Assembly (NCBI RefSeq): GCF_009363095.1
Contig: NZ_CP045296.1
Coordinates: forward strand, 832,838 to 896,837
DNA: 64,000 nt
Source: Paenibacillus cellulositrophicus
Lineage (GTDB): Bacteria > Bacillota > Bacilli > Paenibacillales > Paenibacillaceae
Direction: 5' to 3'
Shown here: positions 45,021 to 52,268 of the stretch, piece by piece
Position numbering within the stretch: the first letter of the stretch is position 1
Layout: every line of letters begins with the position of its first letter
Notes under the pieces: generated by a model
Database searches by the model: none
Told to the model about the DNA's origin: nothing
What the model saw: only the letters and a program-made list of their open reading frames with translations
Made by a program: the position numbers and the translations under genes

Positions 45021-45644
45021 ATGTCCAATGTGTTAATGATCAAAGCGAATGACCGTCCGCTAGAGCAATCGGTTACGGTTCAAATGTATGAAACGTTCGT
45101 CAAAACGTACCGGGACACCCATCCGGATGACGTGGTTACCGAGCTGGATTTGTTCGCCTTGAACCTGCCGAATTATGGGAACACGGCACTTACCGCTCTC
45201 TTCAAACGCAGCCAGGGACAGGAATTGACGCCAGAGGAGACGAATATCGCCGATTTGGTTCGCGTTCATATCGATCAATTTCTCGCCTCCGACAAGGTGG
45301 TTATCGCGTTCCCGCTCTGGAACTACGCTGCGCCTGCTCCGCTGATTACGTATCTGTCCTATTTGGCCCAAGCCGGAACCATGTTCCGATACACGCCTGA
45401 AGGCCCCGTCGGTCTAGCCGGGGGGCGTAAAGTGGTTCTGCTGAATGCCCGGGGCGGCATTTACTCCACGGAAGACATGGCTCCTTTTGAAGGGGCGATC
45501 CGGTTCGTGAAATCCAACTTGATGCTGTGGGGAATTACGCCGGAAGAAATCATTATCGAGGGTCATAACCAGATGCCTGCCGAAGCCAAGAACATTATTC
45601 AAAAGGGACTGGATCAAACAGCAAAATACGCTGTAACGTTTTAA
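45021..45644 (+). CDS. azoR: FMN-dependent NADH-azoreductase
   Basis: 207 aa flavodoxin-fold enzyme: start SNVLMIKANDRPLEQSVTVQ, the FPLWNYAAPAPLITYLSYL segment that binds flavin, and LLNARGGIYS. Reduces azo dyes and quinones. GGGAGG precedes the ATG. Confidence 0.92.
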   Translation: MSNVLMIKANDRPLEQSVTVQMYETFVKTYRDTHPDDVVTELDLFALNLPNYGNTALTALFKRSQGQELTPEETNIADLVRVHIDQFLASDKVVIAFPLWNYAAPAPLITYLSYLAQAGTMFRYTPEGPVGLAGGRKVVLLNARGGIYSTEDMAPFEGAIRFVKSNLMLWGITPEEIIIEGHNQMPAEAKNIIQKGLDQTAKYAVTF

Positions 45645-45656
45645 ACGAGTATAAAG

Positions 45657-45694
45657 AAAGCATTTCGGCTGAACGGCAGTCGGAATGCTTTTTT
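45657..45694 (+). terminator. terminator of the azoreductase gene
   Basis: AAAGCATT and AATGCTTT outer arms, inner CGGCTG/CAGTCG pairing, followed by T residues. Confidence 0.88.
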
Positions 45695-45746
45695 GTATTT
45701 TCTTCGGTAAAGTTCAAGCAACCCACATTTTTCATAAAAAAATGAG

Positions 45747-45798
45747 TTGACAGAAAGCGCATTTCATCGACTATAATATGTAGACCGTTCGTTATAAT
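45747..45798 (+). promoter_or_regulatory. promoter and LmrA/YxaF-type operator
   Basis: TTGACA (45747-45752) and TATAAT (45772-45777) are 19 bp apart. Directly downstream is TAGACCGTTCGTTATAAT (45781-45798), which resembles the LmrA/YxaF box of B. subtilis (TAGACC-N-TC-type) from memory. Placement at the start site fits autorepression by the following TetR gene. Confidence 0.65.
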
Positions 45799-45821
45799 TT
45801 TGAAAGGAGGTCATAAGCGCG

Positions 45822-46436
45822 ATGACGGAAAAGCCCAATTCCCGTGAATCCATCGTGGAAACAGCAACGCGTCTTTTTGCCAAACAGGGCTATCACGGAA
45901 CGGGATTAAACCAAATTATCAAGGAAAGCCATTGCCCAAAAGGCTCACTGTATTATTATTTCCCAGAGGGCAAGGAGGAGCTTGCCCAAGAATGCATTTT
46001 ACGGATTAAAAGCGCGGTATCCGACAAGTGGGAAGAGGCTTTTAACCGGTTCGACGATCCGTCTCAGGCCATTCAGCATTGTATCGATGTGATTGCGGCC
46101 GATGCCAAAGCCACCAATTTCGAAGGGTTTATCCCGCTCAGCTTCTGGAATGCGGTAGAAACCTCCTGCATCAGCAACTCCCTGAGGGATGCTTGTCAAG
46201 GCGTGCTTCAGGAGTGGGAGAGAGTCCTGACCACACGGCTGCAGGATGCCGGGGTAGAGCTGTCCCGTTCACAGGAAGCTGCGACAGTCATCCTTTCATT
46301 GCTCGAAGGGTCGCTGCTGATCGCCCAGACGAACAAGGATACGGGACCTATTTTCCTTGCATCCAAATATGTTGGCATATTGCTGGACCGCCTTTTGGCC
46401 AAAAATACATCGGATGAAGCGCATAAAGAAAAATAA
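45822..46436 (+). CDS. LmrA/YxaF-like TetR repressor
   Basis: 204 aa. HTH region SIVETATRLFAKQGYHGTGLNQIIKESHCPKGSLYYYFPEGKEEL is the LmrA/YxaF subtype. It is followed by a DHA2 MFS exporter, as in the B. subtilis lmrAB operon. AAAGGAGG precedes the ATG. Confidence 0.9.
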   Translation: MTEKPNSRESIVETATRLFAKQGYHGTGLNQIIKESHCPKGSLYYYFPEGKEELAQECILRIKSAVSDKWEEAFNRFDDPSQAIQHCIDVIAADAKATNFEGFIPLSFWNAVETSCISNSLRDACQGVLQEWERVLTTRLQDAGVELSRSQEAATVILSLLEGSLLIAQTNKDTGPIFLASKYVGILLDRLLAKNTSDEAHKEK

Positions 46437-46536
46437 GGCCGAATGAATAGAGAGATTACTGATATCAGAGAAAATAGATAGAGACATATAAAGAGAGATA
46501 AGAGAGACATTGGACATATGACAGGAGGATGGGATT

Positions 46537-47985
46537 GTGGAAGCAGCCGTACAGCATACGCAAGCTCAAATGCAAACGGAGAAAAAATTTAAAGTTTTAC
46601 CGATCATGATTTCACTGCTTATTGCCGGATTTATCGGCATGTTCAGTGAAACGGCGCTGAATATCGCGCTTAGTGATTTGATGCAGGTCATGCATATCAC
46701 GCCTTCGACAGCGCAATGGCTGACGACCGGATACCTGTTGACCTTGGGCATTCTGGTCCCGGTGTCGGGATTGCTGCTGCAGTGGTTTACTACAAGGCAG
46801 CTATTTATTACAGCGCTCAGCTTTTCGATTGTCGGGACCCTGATTGCGGCGCTTGCGCCATCGTTTGAATTTTTGATGGTGGCCCGCGTTGTGCAGGCAA
46901 TTGGAACCGGCATTATGCTGCCGCTGATGTTTAATACGATTTTGGTTATTTTTCCGCCAGAGAAGCGGGGAGGCGCGATGGGAATCATCGGGCTGGTCAT
47001 CATGTTTGCGCCGGCGGTTGGACCGACGATTGCGGGTCTGCTAATCGAGAACCTCAGCTGGCACTGGATTTTCTGGCTGTCGCTGCCGTTTTTGATTCTG
47101 GCTCTGGTATTCGGCATTGCGTTTATGCAAAATGTATCCAGCATCACCAAACCGAAGATCGACCTGCTGTCCATCGCGCTGTCCACTATCGGATTCGGCG
47201 GCATCGTGTTTGGCTTCAGTAGCGCCGGTGAAGGCAGCGGTGGCTGGACGAGCACCAAAGTGATCTTGTCGCTGGTTATCGGCGTGGTCGGCCTCTTGCT
47301 GTTCGGATGGCGTCAGCTGTCGATGAAGCAGCCGATGATTAACCTGCGCGCTTTTAAATACCCAATGTTTTCCGTTGGCGTAGTGATGATCTTCATCAGC
47401 ATGATGATCATTCTGTCGTCGATGCTGGTACTGCCGCTGTTCCTTCAGGGTGGTTTTGGCAAATCTGCTTTTTATGCCGGTCTGCTTATGCTGCCGGGGG
47501 GAATCATCAACGGGATCATGTCGCCGATCATGGGACGCCTGTTTGACAAATACGGACCGAAATGGCTCGTGTTCCCTGGATTTCTGGTGGCTGCCGCATC
47601 CCTGTGGTTCTTCTCGGGCGTAACGGCCGCGTCAGCGGCGTTCCTCGTGATCGTGCTTCATACCTGCCTGATGATCGGCATTTCGATGGTCATGATGCCG
47701 GCGCAGACGAACGGATTGAATCAGCTGCCACGTGAGTTCTATCCAGACGGCACTGCCATCATGAACACGCTGCAGCAGGTAGCCGGCGCCATCGGTACAG
47801 CGCTTGCCGTGAGTGTGATGTCGTCAGGCCAGGAGCATTTCGCCGAAGCGCATCCCGGCGGCAATCCGCTTGATGCGTTAACTGCGGGGGTTTCGAATGC
47901 GTTTATGTTCGGGGTGATTATCGCAGTCATCGGATTTGTGATTGCACTGTTCATTAAGCGTGTACCCGTAAATCATCAGAAATGA
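46537..47985 (+). CDS. DHA2-family MFS multidrug exporter (LmrB-like)
   Basis: 482 aa with about 14 membrane helices. The MFS motif C region (GIMLPLMFNTILVIFPPEKRGGAMG) and the TGYLLTLGILVPVSG segment are characteristic of EmrB/QacA and LmrB proteins. Proton-driven drug efflux under control of the preceding TetR gene. The start is GTG 46537 with AGGAGG upstream; the 100-bp gap to the repressor is purine-rich and lacks a terminator. Confidence 0.92.
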   Translation: MEAAVQHTQAQMQTEKKFKVLPIMISLLIAGFIGMFSETALNIALSDLMQVMHITPSTAQWLTTGYLLTLGILVPVSGLLLQWFTTRQLFITALSFSIVGTLIAALAPSFEFLMVARVVQAIGTGIMLPLMFNTILVIFPPEKRGGAMGIIGLVIMFAPAVGPTIAGLLIENLSWHWIFWLSLPFLILALVFGIAFMQNVSSITKPKIDLLSIALSTIGFGGIVFGFSSAGEGSGGWTSTKVILSLVIGVVGLLLFGWRQLSMKQPMINLRAFKYPMFSVGVVMIFISMMIILSSMLVLPLFLQGGFGKSAFYAGLLMLPGGIINGIMSPIMGRLFDKYGPKWLVFPGFLVAAASLWFFSGVTAASAAFLVIVLHTCLMIGISMVMMPAQTNGLNQLPREFYPDGTAIMNTLQQVAGAIGTALAVSVMSSGQEHFAEAHPGGNPLDALTAGVSNAFMFGVIIAVIGFVIALFIKRVPVNHQK

Positions 47986-47997
47986 TAATAGAGAACG

Positions 47998-48030
47998 AAG
48001 CCTGGTATCGGTTGATACCGGGCTTTGTTT
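47998..48030 (+). terminator. terminator of the exporter operon
   Basis: AAGCC-GGTATC and GATACC-GGGCTT pair, followed by TTGTTTG. Confidence 0.82.
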
Positions 48031-48181
48031 GTATTTGAGGAATTGCTAAGCTTTAGCGGGCTGTCGTCAGAAAAATTGTCGCCCCAAGCTTCCTGGTATA
48101 TAATGGGGTTCCAGTGGAGGTCCAATCGAGGTTCATTGACGGATCTGCCTGAATCGATAGTCCATTCATGAGGTGATACCC

Positions 48182-48670
48182 TTGAAGCAAACACCCCCCA
48201 AGCTCCCGCTGACCCCGGAGGAACGAGCCCATTTAAGAAACTTTAAAGTGAAACTGACCGATATTGCCACCCTCGATACTGTACAGTTATCGCAAATGCT
48301 GGAAATCACCCGTGAACGCGCCAACATGCTAAAGGGGCTGGCCATATTTCAATCCGTGCCCTCGATTGGCCCGAAAGTGGCCGCAAGGGTGGTTGGCATG
48401 GGATACTACTCGCTGGATGAGATTAAAGACCTGGACGGAGCGGACTTCATAGACAAAATGGAGGTGCATCTCGGATACTGGGAGGATCCTTGCCTGGAGG
48501 ATGCTCTTCGCTGTCTGGTGCATCATGCCAACCATCCGGGTAGCGAGCGGGAATGGCCTGATTTTACCCAAGAAAGAAAAAAATACCGGGAGCAATTCGG
48601 ATATCCGGCAACAAGGCCTGCAGCAGCCTGGTACGAGCACCGGGGGAATGAGACAACCCGGAACAAGTAA
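48182..48670 (+). CDS. helix-hairpin-helix protein (Cdd1-like)
   Basis: 162 aa. Contains an HhH-type DNA-binding segment (AIFQSVPSIGPKVAARVVGMGYYSLDEIKDLDG) and resembles the pathogenicity-locus Cdd1 family. Start TTG 48182 is chosen because AGGTG lies seven bases upstream; GTG 48173 overlaps that ribosome site. Function unknown. The next gene begins 12 bp after the stop, so they may be co-transcribed. Confidence 0.75.
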   Translation: MKQTPPKLPLTPEERAHLRNFKVKLTDIATLDTVQLSQMLEITRERANMLKGLAIFQSVPSIGPKVAARVVGMGYYSLDEIKDLDGADFIDKMEVHLGYWEDPCLEDALRCLVHHANHPGSEREWPDFTQERKKYREQFGYPATRPAAAWYEHRGNETTRNK

Positions 48671-48682
48671 GGGGGAATAGGT

Positions 48683-49477
48683 TTGATTCAGCAAAAGGTT
48701 CATCAGAAAGTACACGATATTGAGGAAATAGAGCTGGAACTGACCCGGTTTAACGCAGGGCGGGCGCTTTCCTCGCAGGACAAGCGTCTGGAAGAAATTC
48801 GAATCGGCGGTGCACGGCTGCTAATCGAAGCTACCGGTCCGGATTCGCTCTACTACAATCGGGTAAAAGGATTCGGAATCGCGGATCTGGAGCATTTGGA
48901 CCAAATCGTCAGCGAATACGAGCAAAGAAATGCCCGTCCTTGTTTTGATATGGCACCAACCCGGCTGAACGAGCAGGTTGCGCTGGCTTTGCACCGCAAA
49001 GGATTTTTGCCCACAGATCGGCTGGCATTTTTGGAGGCAGAGCCGGTGGAGGCTGCAACAGTGCATCCGGATATTACCATTGAACCGGTGGACGAAGGCA
49101 ATGTCGACGTTTTGCTGGAGGCCGTCAGTGAGCTGATGGGGGGCGTTTCAGCTGATATTTTGGCGAGAAAAAAACGGTACTTTACCCTCCCTGTTTTTCG
49201 GAATTACCTCGCCTACTCGGATGGCCAGTTGGCCGGGATCGGATCGATGTTCATCCATACGGGGAAAGGCTATTTGGCCAACGATTATACCTTGCCCGCG
49301 TTTAGGGGCAGGGGATGCCAGACGACGCTGATCCGCCATCGATTGTCGGAGGCCAAGCGGACTGGCCTGTCGACGGTGTGCACGGATGTGGTGTTCGGAT
49401 CTTCAAGTCATAACCATATGCTGGTCCAAGGGTTTAGGCATGTGTATACCAATTCCTTTTGGGTCAGAGACCAGTAA
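48683..49477 (+). CDS. GNAT-family N-acetyltransferase
   Basis: 264 aa with an acetyl-CoA-binding region near the C terminus (GIGSMFIHTGKGYLANDYTLPAFRGRGCQTTLIRHRL). The RGRGCQ stretch stands in for the usual RGxGxG/A loop. Start TTG 48683 after GGGGGAATAGG. Substrate unknown. Confidence 0.85.
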   Translation: MIQQKVHQKVHDIEEIELELTRFNAGRALSSQDKRLEEIRIGGARLLIEATGPDSLYYNRVKGFGIADLEHLDQIVSEYEQRNARPCFDMAPTRLNEQVALALHRKGFLPTDRLAFLEAEPVEAATVHPDITIEPVDEGNVDVLLEAVSELMGGVSADILARKKRYFTLPVFRNYLAYSDGQLAGIGSMFIHTGKGYLANDYTLPAFRGRGCQTTLIRHRLSEAKRTGLSTVCTDVVFGSSSHNHMLVQGFRHVYTNSFWVRDQ

Positions 49478-49480
49478 AAA

Positions 49481-49507
49481 ACACTCCCTGCGGGGAGTGT
49501 TTTTTTT
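49481..49507 (+). terminator. terminator between GNAT and WYL genes
   Basis: ACACTCC-CTGC-GGGGAGTGT stem followed by seven T. The opposite strand has an A-run partner, so it may work both ways. Confidence 0.88.
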
Positions 49508-49509
49508 GC

Positions 49510-50415
49510 CTACTCCTTGTACTGGTTTATGCTGTCTTGCAGCAGCTGGAGCACCAAATCCCTCAGCCGGGGCGGCGATACAATCTGCACATCCGGGCCG
49601 AATCGGAGCAGCCTCCGGGCTGTAAACGCGAACTCCTCAAACGGAACCGGGCCGCTCCACTGTCCGTCCGCAGCCGTATGCAAAATCGGGTCGTCTTTGG
49701 CAAGCCGCATACCAAAAGGGGTAAACCGCAGCACCACCTCGGCTTTGTCCCGATCATCGGTTGACTGCATCCACTCAGCTAGGGACGGCACATCCGCATC
49801 GATCGCACCGGTTTTCTCCACACGCTGGATCCGGTCCACGCGAAAAAGGAGCGTCTTCTCCGGGTTTCGCGCAGGCATATACCAATAGCCATTCTCAAAA
49901 TAAATCCCAAAGGGGTACACGTTGTGCTCCTTATCGCCTTTGGCAGACTTATACGCGATCCGGATTTCCCGTTTGGCGATCGAAGCTTCTAAAATTTCCG
50001 TCGTCCAAGGTGCAGGCTCATGCAGCTGCATCATTCGGAAAGAAATATGGCTGCGCATCTGATCGATGTTCGTCTGTACGTCGGAAGGCAGGGACCCGTA
50101 ATATTGCACGGCCAAGTGGGAGCGGATCGCGTCAAAAGGGAAGTCGGGCACCTTCTCCAGCATTTCGAGCATCAGAAACAAACCGAGCGCCTCAGTTCGG
50201 GTCAGCTGCAGCGGCGGCAAAATTCGGTTCTCCAGCGCGCGGTATCCGCCATGAGCCCCTTGTTCGCTGTACAGCGGAAAACCGATTTGCTGCAGGTAAT
50301 CCAGGTCGCGCTGGATGGTCCGGACCGAGACGTTAAAACGCTCGGCCAATTCGCGGGCCGTAAACTTCTTCCGTGAGTCGATGATCCGCATCATGGCTAA
50401 TCTCCGCTCATTCAT
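49510..50415 (-). CDS. WYL-domain transcriptional regulator (YafY-like)
   Basis: 301 aa. N-terminal HTH_11 (MRIIDSRKKFTARELAERFNVSVRTIQRDLDYL) and a WYL ligand domain with IAYKSAKGD and FENGYWYMPARNPEKTLLFRVDRI, plus the WCX tail. The gene is divergent from a truncated DHFR-like gene, the usual kind of neighbour of this regulator class. Confidence 0.9.
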   Translation of the reverse strand: MNERRLAMMRIIDSRKKFTARELAERFNVSVRTIQRDLDYLQQIGFPLYSEQGAHGGYRALENRILPPLQLTRTEALGLFLMLEMLEKVPDFPFDAIRSHLAVQYYGSLPSDVQTNIDQMRSHISFRMMQLHEPAPWTTEILEASIAKREIRIAYKSAKGDKEHNVYPFGIYFENGYWYMPARNPEKTLLFRVDRIQRVEKTGAIDADVPSLAEWMQSTDDRDKAEVVLRFTPFGMRLAKDDPILHTAADGQWSGPVPFEEFAFTARRLLRFGPDVQIVSPPRLRDLVLQLLQDSINQYKE

Positions 50416-50448
50416 GATATCCTCCTAATCACGTCAAGTTATGTCGTA

Positions 50449-50461
50449 GTTACATTGTAAC
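50449..50461. promoter_or_regulatory. palindrome in the WYL/DHFR divergent promoter
   Basis: GTTACA-T-TGTAAC, perfect six-base arms, in the 73-bp gap between the WYL regulator start and the DHFR remnant. Candidate operator for the WYL protein. Confidence 0.45.
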
Positions 50462-50488
50462 ATATGAATAGAAGGGAGCGATAAAAAC

Positions 50489-50653
50489 ATGGAAAGCTCG
50501 AAAGTAGTGCTGTATCTCGCGGTTAGTCTGGACGGATATATTGCTCCATCGGACGGATCGGTGGACTGGCTGTTTGACGTTGAAGACGCTTGGTTATACG
50601 CCAGCGATCTTGAATTACGATTTGAATTCGGCATTCACCGGATCCGCTATTAG
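50489..50653 (+). pseudogene. truncated DHFR/RibD-C-family gene
   Basis: ATG 50489 after GGGAG opens a 54-codon frame starting ESSKVVLYLAVSLDGYIAPS and running through DGSVDWLFDVE, the standard N terminus of YyaP/YwjB-like dihydrofolate reductase-family proteins (normally about 180 aa). After residue 33 similarity stops, and the frame ends at 50653 inside the 3' end of narK. The gene has lost its C-terminal three quarters, apparently by a rearrangement that brought in the nitrate locus. Confidence 0.75.
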
Positions 50654-51859
50654 CTTCTTTGCGGAAGACGCAGCAAACCAAGTTTTCTTCCATTGGCCTT
50701 TTGCCGCCAACACCACCAGCACACTGGCTACGGCCACACCGCTCAGAATCAGAAACCCGGGCGTGTACGACCCGGTGGACTCGTACAATCCGCCGAGCAC
50801 AAGCGGCAGCAGATAACCGCCGAACCCGCCGGCAGCGCCGACGATGCCTGTAACAATGCCGATCTCATCACGAAAACGCTGGGGCACAAGCTGGAAGACC
50901 GAGCCGTTGCCGGCACCCAGGCACATCATTCCGGCAAAAAGAAGGATGGAGATCACGTACAGCGGCGGCAGCGAGGAAACGCAGGCGAGCATGATGGCTG
51001 CCCCGGTATATAGGATGAGCAGCATGCGGACGCCTCCGATCCGATCGGACAAATACCCGCCCACCGGACGGAAAAGGCTGCCGGCGATGACGCAAATGGT
51101 CGTAAAATCGGCGGCATGCACAGCCGAAAGATTATATTGCGTATGAAAAAAGATCGTCAGGTAATTGGTCAGACCGACAAAGCCGCCGAACGTAACACAG
51201 TACAGCCAGCAAAATAGCCAGGTATCCTTTTGCTTTAACACTGAGCCGTACTCGGACAATTTTTTGGGAGCAGGCTGGTTGGGGCTGTCTTTGGCAAAAA
51301 TGCTGAAGAATATAAACACGATGACGATCGGGATCAAGGCGATGCCGAATACGGCTTCCCACCCTCCAAAATGCTGTGCCAGCCGGTTCGCGAACAGCGT
51401 GCTAAGCACCGTGCCGCTGTTCCCGGCTCCGGCGATGCCCATCGCCAGGCCTTGATACTGCGGCGGGTACCAGCGGCTGGCGAGCGGAAGCGCAGCCGAG
51501 AACGAAGCCCCGGCAATGCCGAGCAGCAGGGCGATGACGTGCAGCTCGCCGAGCGAGTCTACGAACCGCCAGCCCCAAATCAGCGGCACCATCGTCAGCA
51601 GCATTCCGAGCTGTCCGGTGCGCTTCGGCCCGATATAATCGGTCAGGAAACCGAGGACCAGCCTCAGAACCGAACCGCCCAGCACCGGCAGCGCGACCAG
51701 GTTCGCTTTTTGGGACGCGGTCATCGGATAGTCCTCCATCATAATGACGCTCAGCGGCCCGAGGAGCACCCAAATCATAAAGCTGATGTCAAAATAGAAA
51801 AATGCGCTGAATAAAGACGGTTTATGCCCACTTTTCCAAAACGTCGTTCCTTCTTTCAT
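50615..51859 (-). CDS. narK: NarK-type nitrate/nitrite MFS transporter
   Basis: 414 aa with about 12 membrane helices: FFYFDISFMIWVLLGPL, GGSVLRLVLGFLTDYIGPKRTG (MFS loop) and the nitrate-signature-like GIAGAGNSGTVLSTLFANRLA. ATG 51859 is six bases from GGAGGAG; the frame extends upstream into a leader hairpin and is not used. It is divergent from nasBC and is preceded by a GlnR-type promoter and an attenuator. Probable role: nitrate uptake for assimilation. Confidence 0.92.
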   Translation of the reverse strand: MKEGTTFWKSGHKPSLFSAFFYFDISFMIWVLLGPLSVIMMEDYPMTASQKANLVALPVLGGSVLRLVLGFLTDYIGPKRTGQLGMLLTMVPLIWGWRFVDSLGELHVIALLLGIAGASFSAALPLASRWYPPQYQGLAMGIAGAGNSGTVLSTLFANRLAQHFGGWEAVFGIALIPIVIVFIFFSIFAKDSPNQPAPKKLSEYGSVLKQKDTWLFCWLYCVTFGGFVGLTNYLTIFFHTQYNLSAVHAADFTTICVIAGSLFRPVGGYLSDRIGGVRMLLILYTGAAIMLACVSSLPPLYVISILLFAGMMCLGAGNGSVFQLVPQRFRDEIGIVTGIVGAAGGFGGYLLPLVLGGLYESTGSYTPGFLILSGVAVASVLVVLAAKGQWKKTWFAASSAKKLIADPVNAEFKS

Positions 51860-51895
51860 CTCCATCTCCTCCATATCTTTTATCGCATACAGTAC

Positions 51896-51986
51896 AAAAA
51901 GCCGCAGATTGCCCATAAACGGACAACCAGCGGCCTCATTGCCATGGGAAGTATTCTTCCCGGACGAAAGATCACGTCTTTGTGAT
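51896..51986 (-). promoter_or_regulatory. narK leader: dual-hexaloop ANTAR-type element plus terminator
   Basis: On the minus strand, P1 is ATCAC-AAAGAC-GTGAT (51986-51971) and P2 is GGC-AATGAG-GCC (51943-51932). Both loops have six bases with A1 and G4, the known ANTAR recognition pattern. The 3' arm of P2 is the start of a terminator: GCCGC (51934-51930) pairs with GCGGC (51905-51901), inner TTGTCC with GGGCAA, then five T (51900-51896). P2 and terminator are mutually exclusive. A GGGAAG-AATA-CTTCCC hairpin lies between P1 and P2. Confidence 0.65.
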
Positions 51987-51996
51987 TTCGAAATGA

Positions 51997-52036
51997 ATTA
52001 TAGTGGAATGTAAAATCCGTGTCAATAAACTATACA
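51997..52036 (-). promoter_or_regulatory. narK promoter with GlnR/TnrA-like box
   Basis: Minus strand -35 TTGACA (52025-52020), 17-bp spacer, -10 TATAAT (52002-51997), fully consensus. The -35 is the right end of TGTATAGTTTATTGACA (52036-52020), which fits the TGTNAN7TNACA box except for one base. Start site expected near 51990, just before P1. Confidence 0.75.
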
Positions 52037-52091
52037 TAAATTTTGTTATTGGACATGATTCATTGTGTTATTGGTGAATATTAGAATGTCG

Positions 52092-52131
52092 TGTAATATA
52101 TGTTGACATTAACTTCGTTTTCGATTATGCT
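52092..52131 (+). promoter_or_regulatory. nasBC promoter with GlnR/TnrA box
   Basis: TGTAATATATGTTGACA (52092-52108) matches TGTNAN7TNACA exactly. Its right half supplies the -35 TTGACA (52103-52108), followed after 17 bp by -10 TATGCT (52126-52131). A box lying over the -35 fits GlnR-type repression under nitrogen excess more than TnrA activation, which needs a box further upstream. Start site expected near 52138. Confidence 0.8.
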
Positions 52132-52150
52132 CAGTTCAAATCCATTATCC

Positions 52151-52222
52151 GGTACAACGGTGTACCTGTTGACTAATTGGCAATGACGCCCGTTCTCTTG
52201 ATCTCAAAGGGACGGGTTTTTT
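52151..52222 (+). promoter_or_regulatory. nasBC leader: dual-hexaloop ANTAR-type element plus terminator
   Basis: P1 is GGTAC-AACGGT-GTACC (52151-52166) and P2 is GGC-AATGAC-GCC (52179-52190), extended by AAT/GTT below a mismatch. Both hexaloops have A1 and G4. The P2 3' arm overlaps the terminator 5' arm: CCCGTTCT (52189-52196) pairs with GGGACGGG (52209-52216), followed by six T (52217-52222). Forming P2 blocks the terminator. P2 is almost identical to the narK P2. Confidence 0.7.
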
Positions 52223-52268
52223 CATTTTTAGGCCTGGCCTACACAGTTTTTTAGCGGAGGTGACTGCA

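Larger units (their letters stand above)
51860..52268. other. divergent narK/nasBC control region (409 bp)
   Basis: Contains two fully formed divergent promoters, each with a GlnR/TnrA-like box overlapping the -35, two transcribed leaders each with paired hexaloop hairpins and a terminator, and a TGTTATTGG direct repeat (52044-52052, 52066-52074) between the promoters. Details are given in separate entries. Confidence 0.7.

Noticed and set aside
46437..46536. Purine-rich AGAGA tract with a CTGATATCAG palindrome before the exporter gene
   Set aside because: A 10-base palindrome in such simple sequence is not convincing; no stem or binding pattern is supported.
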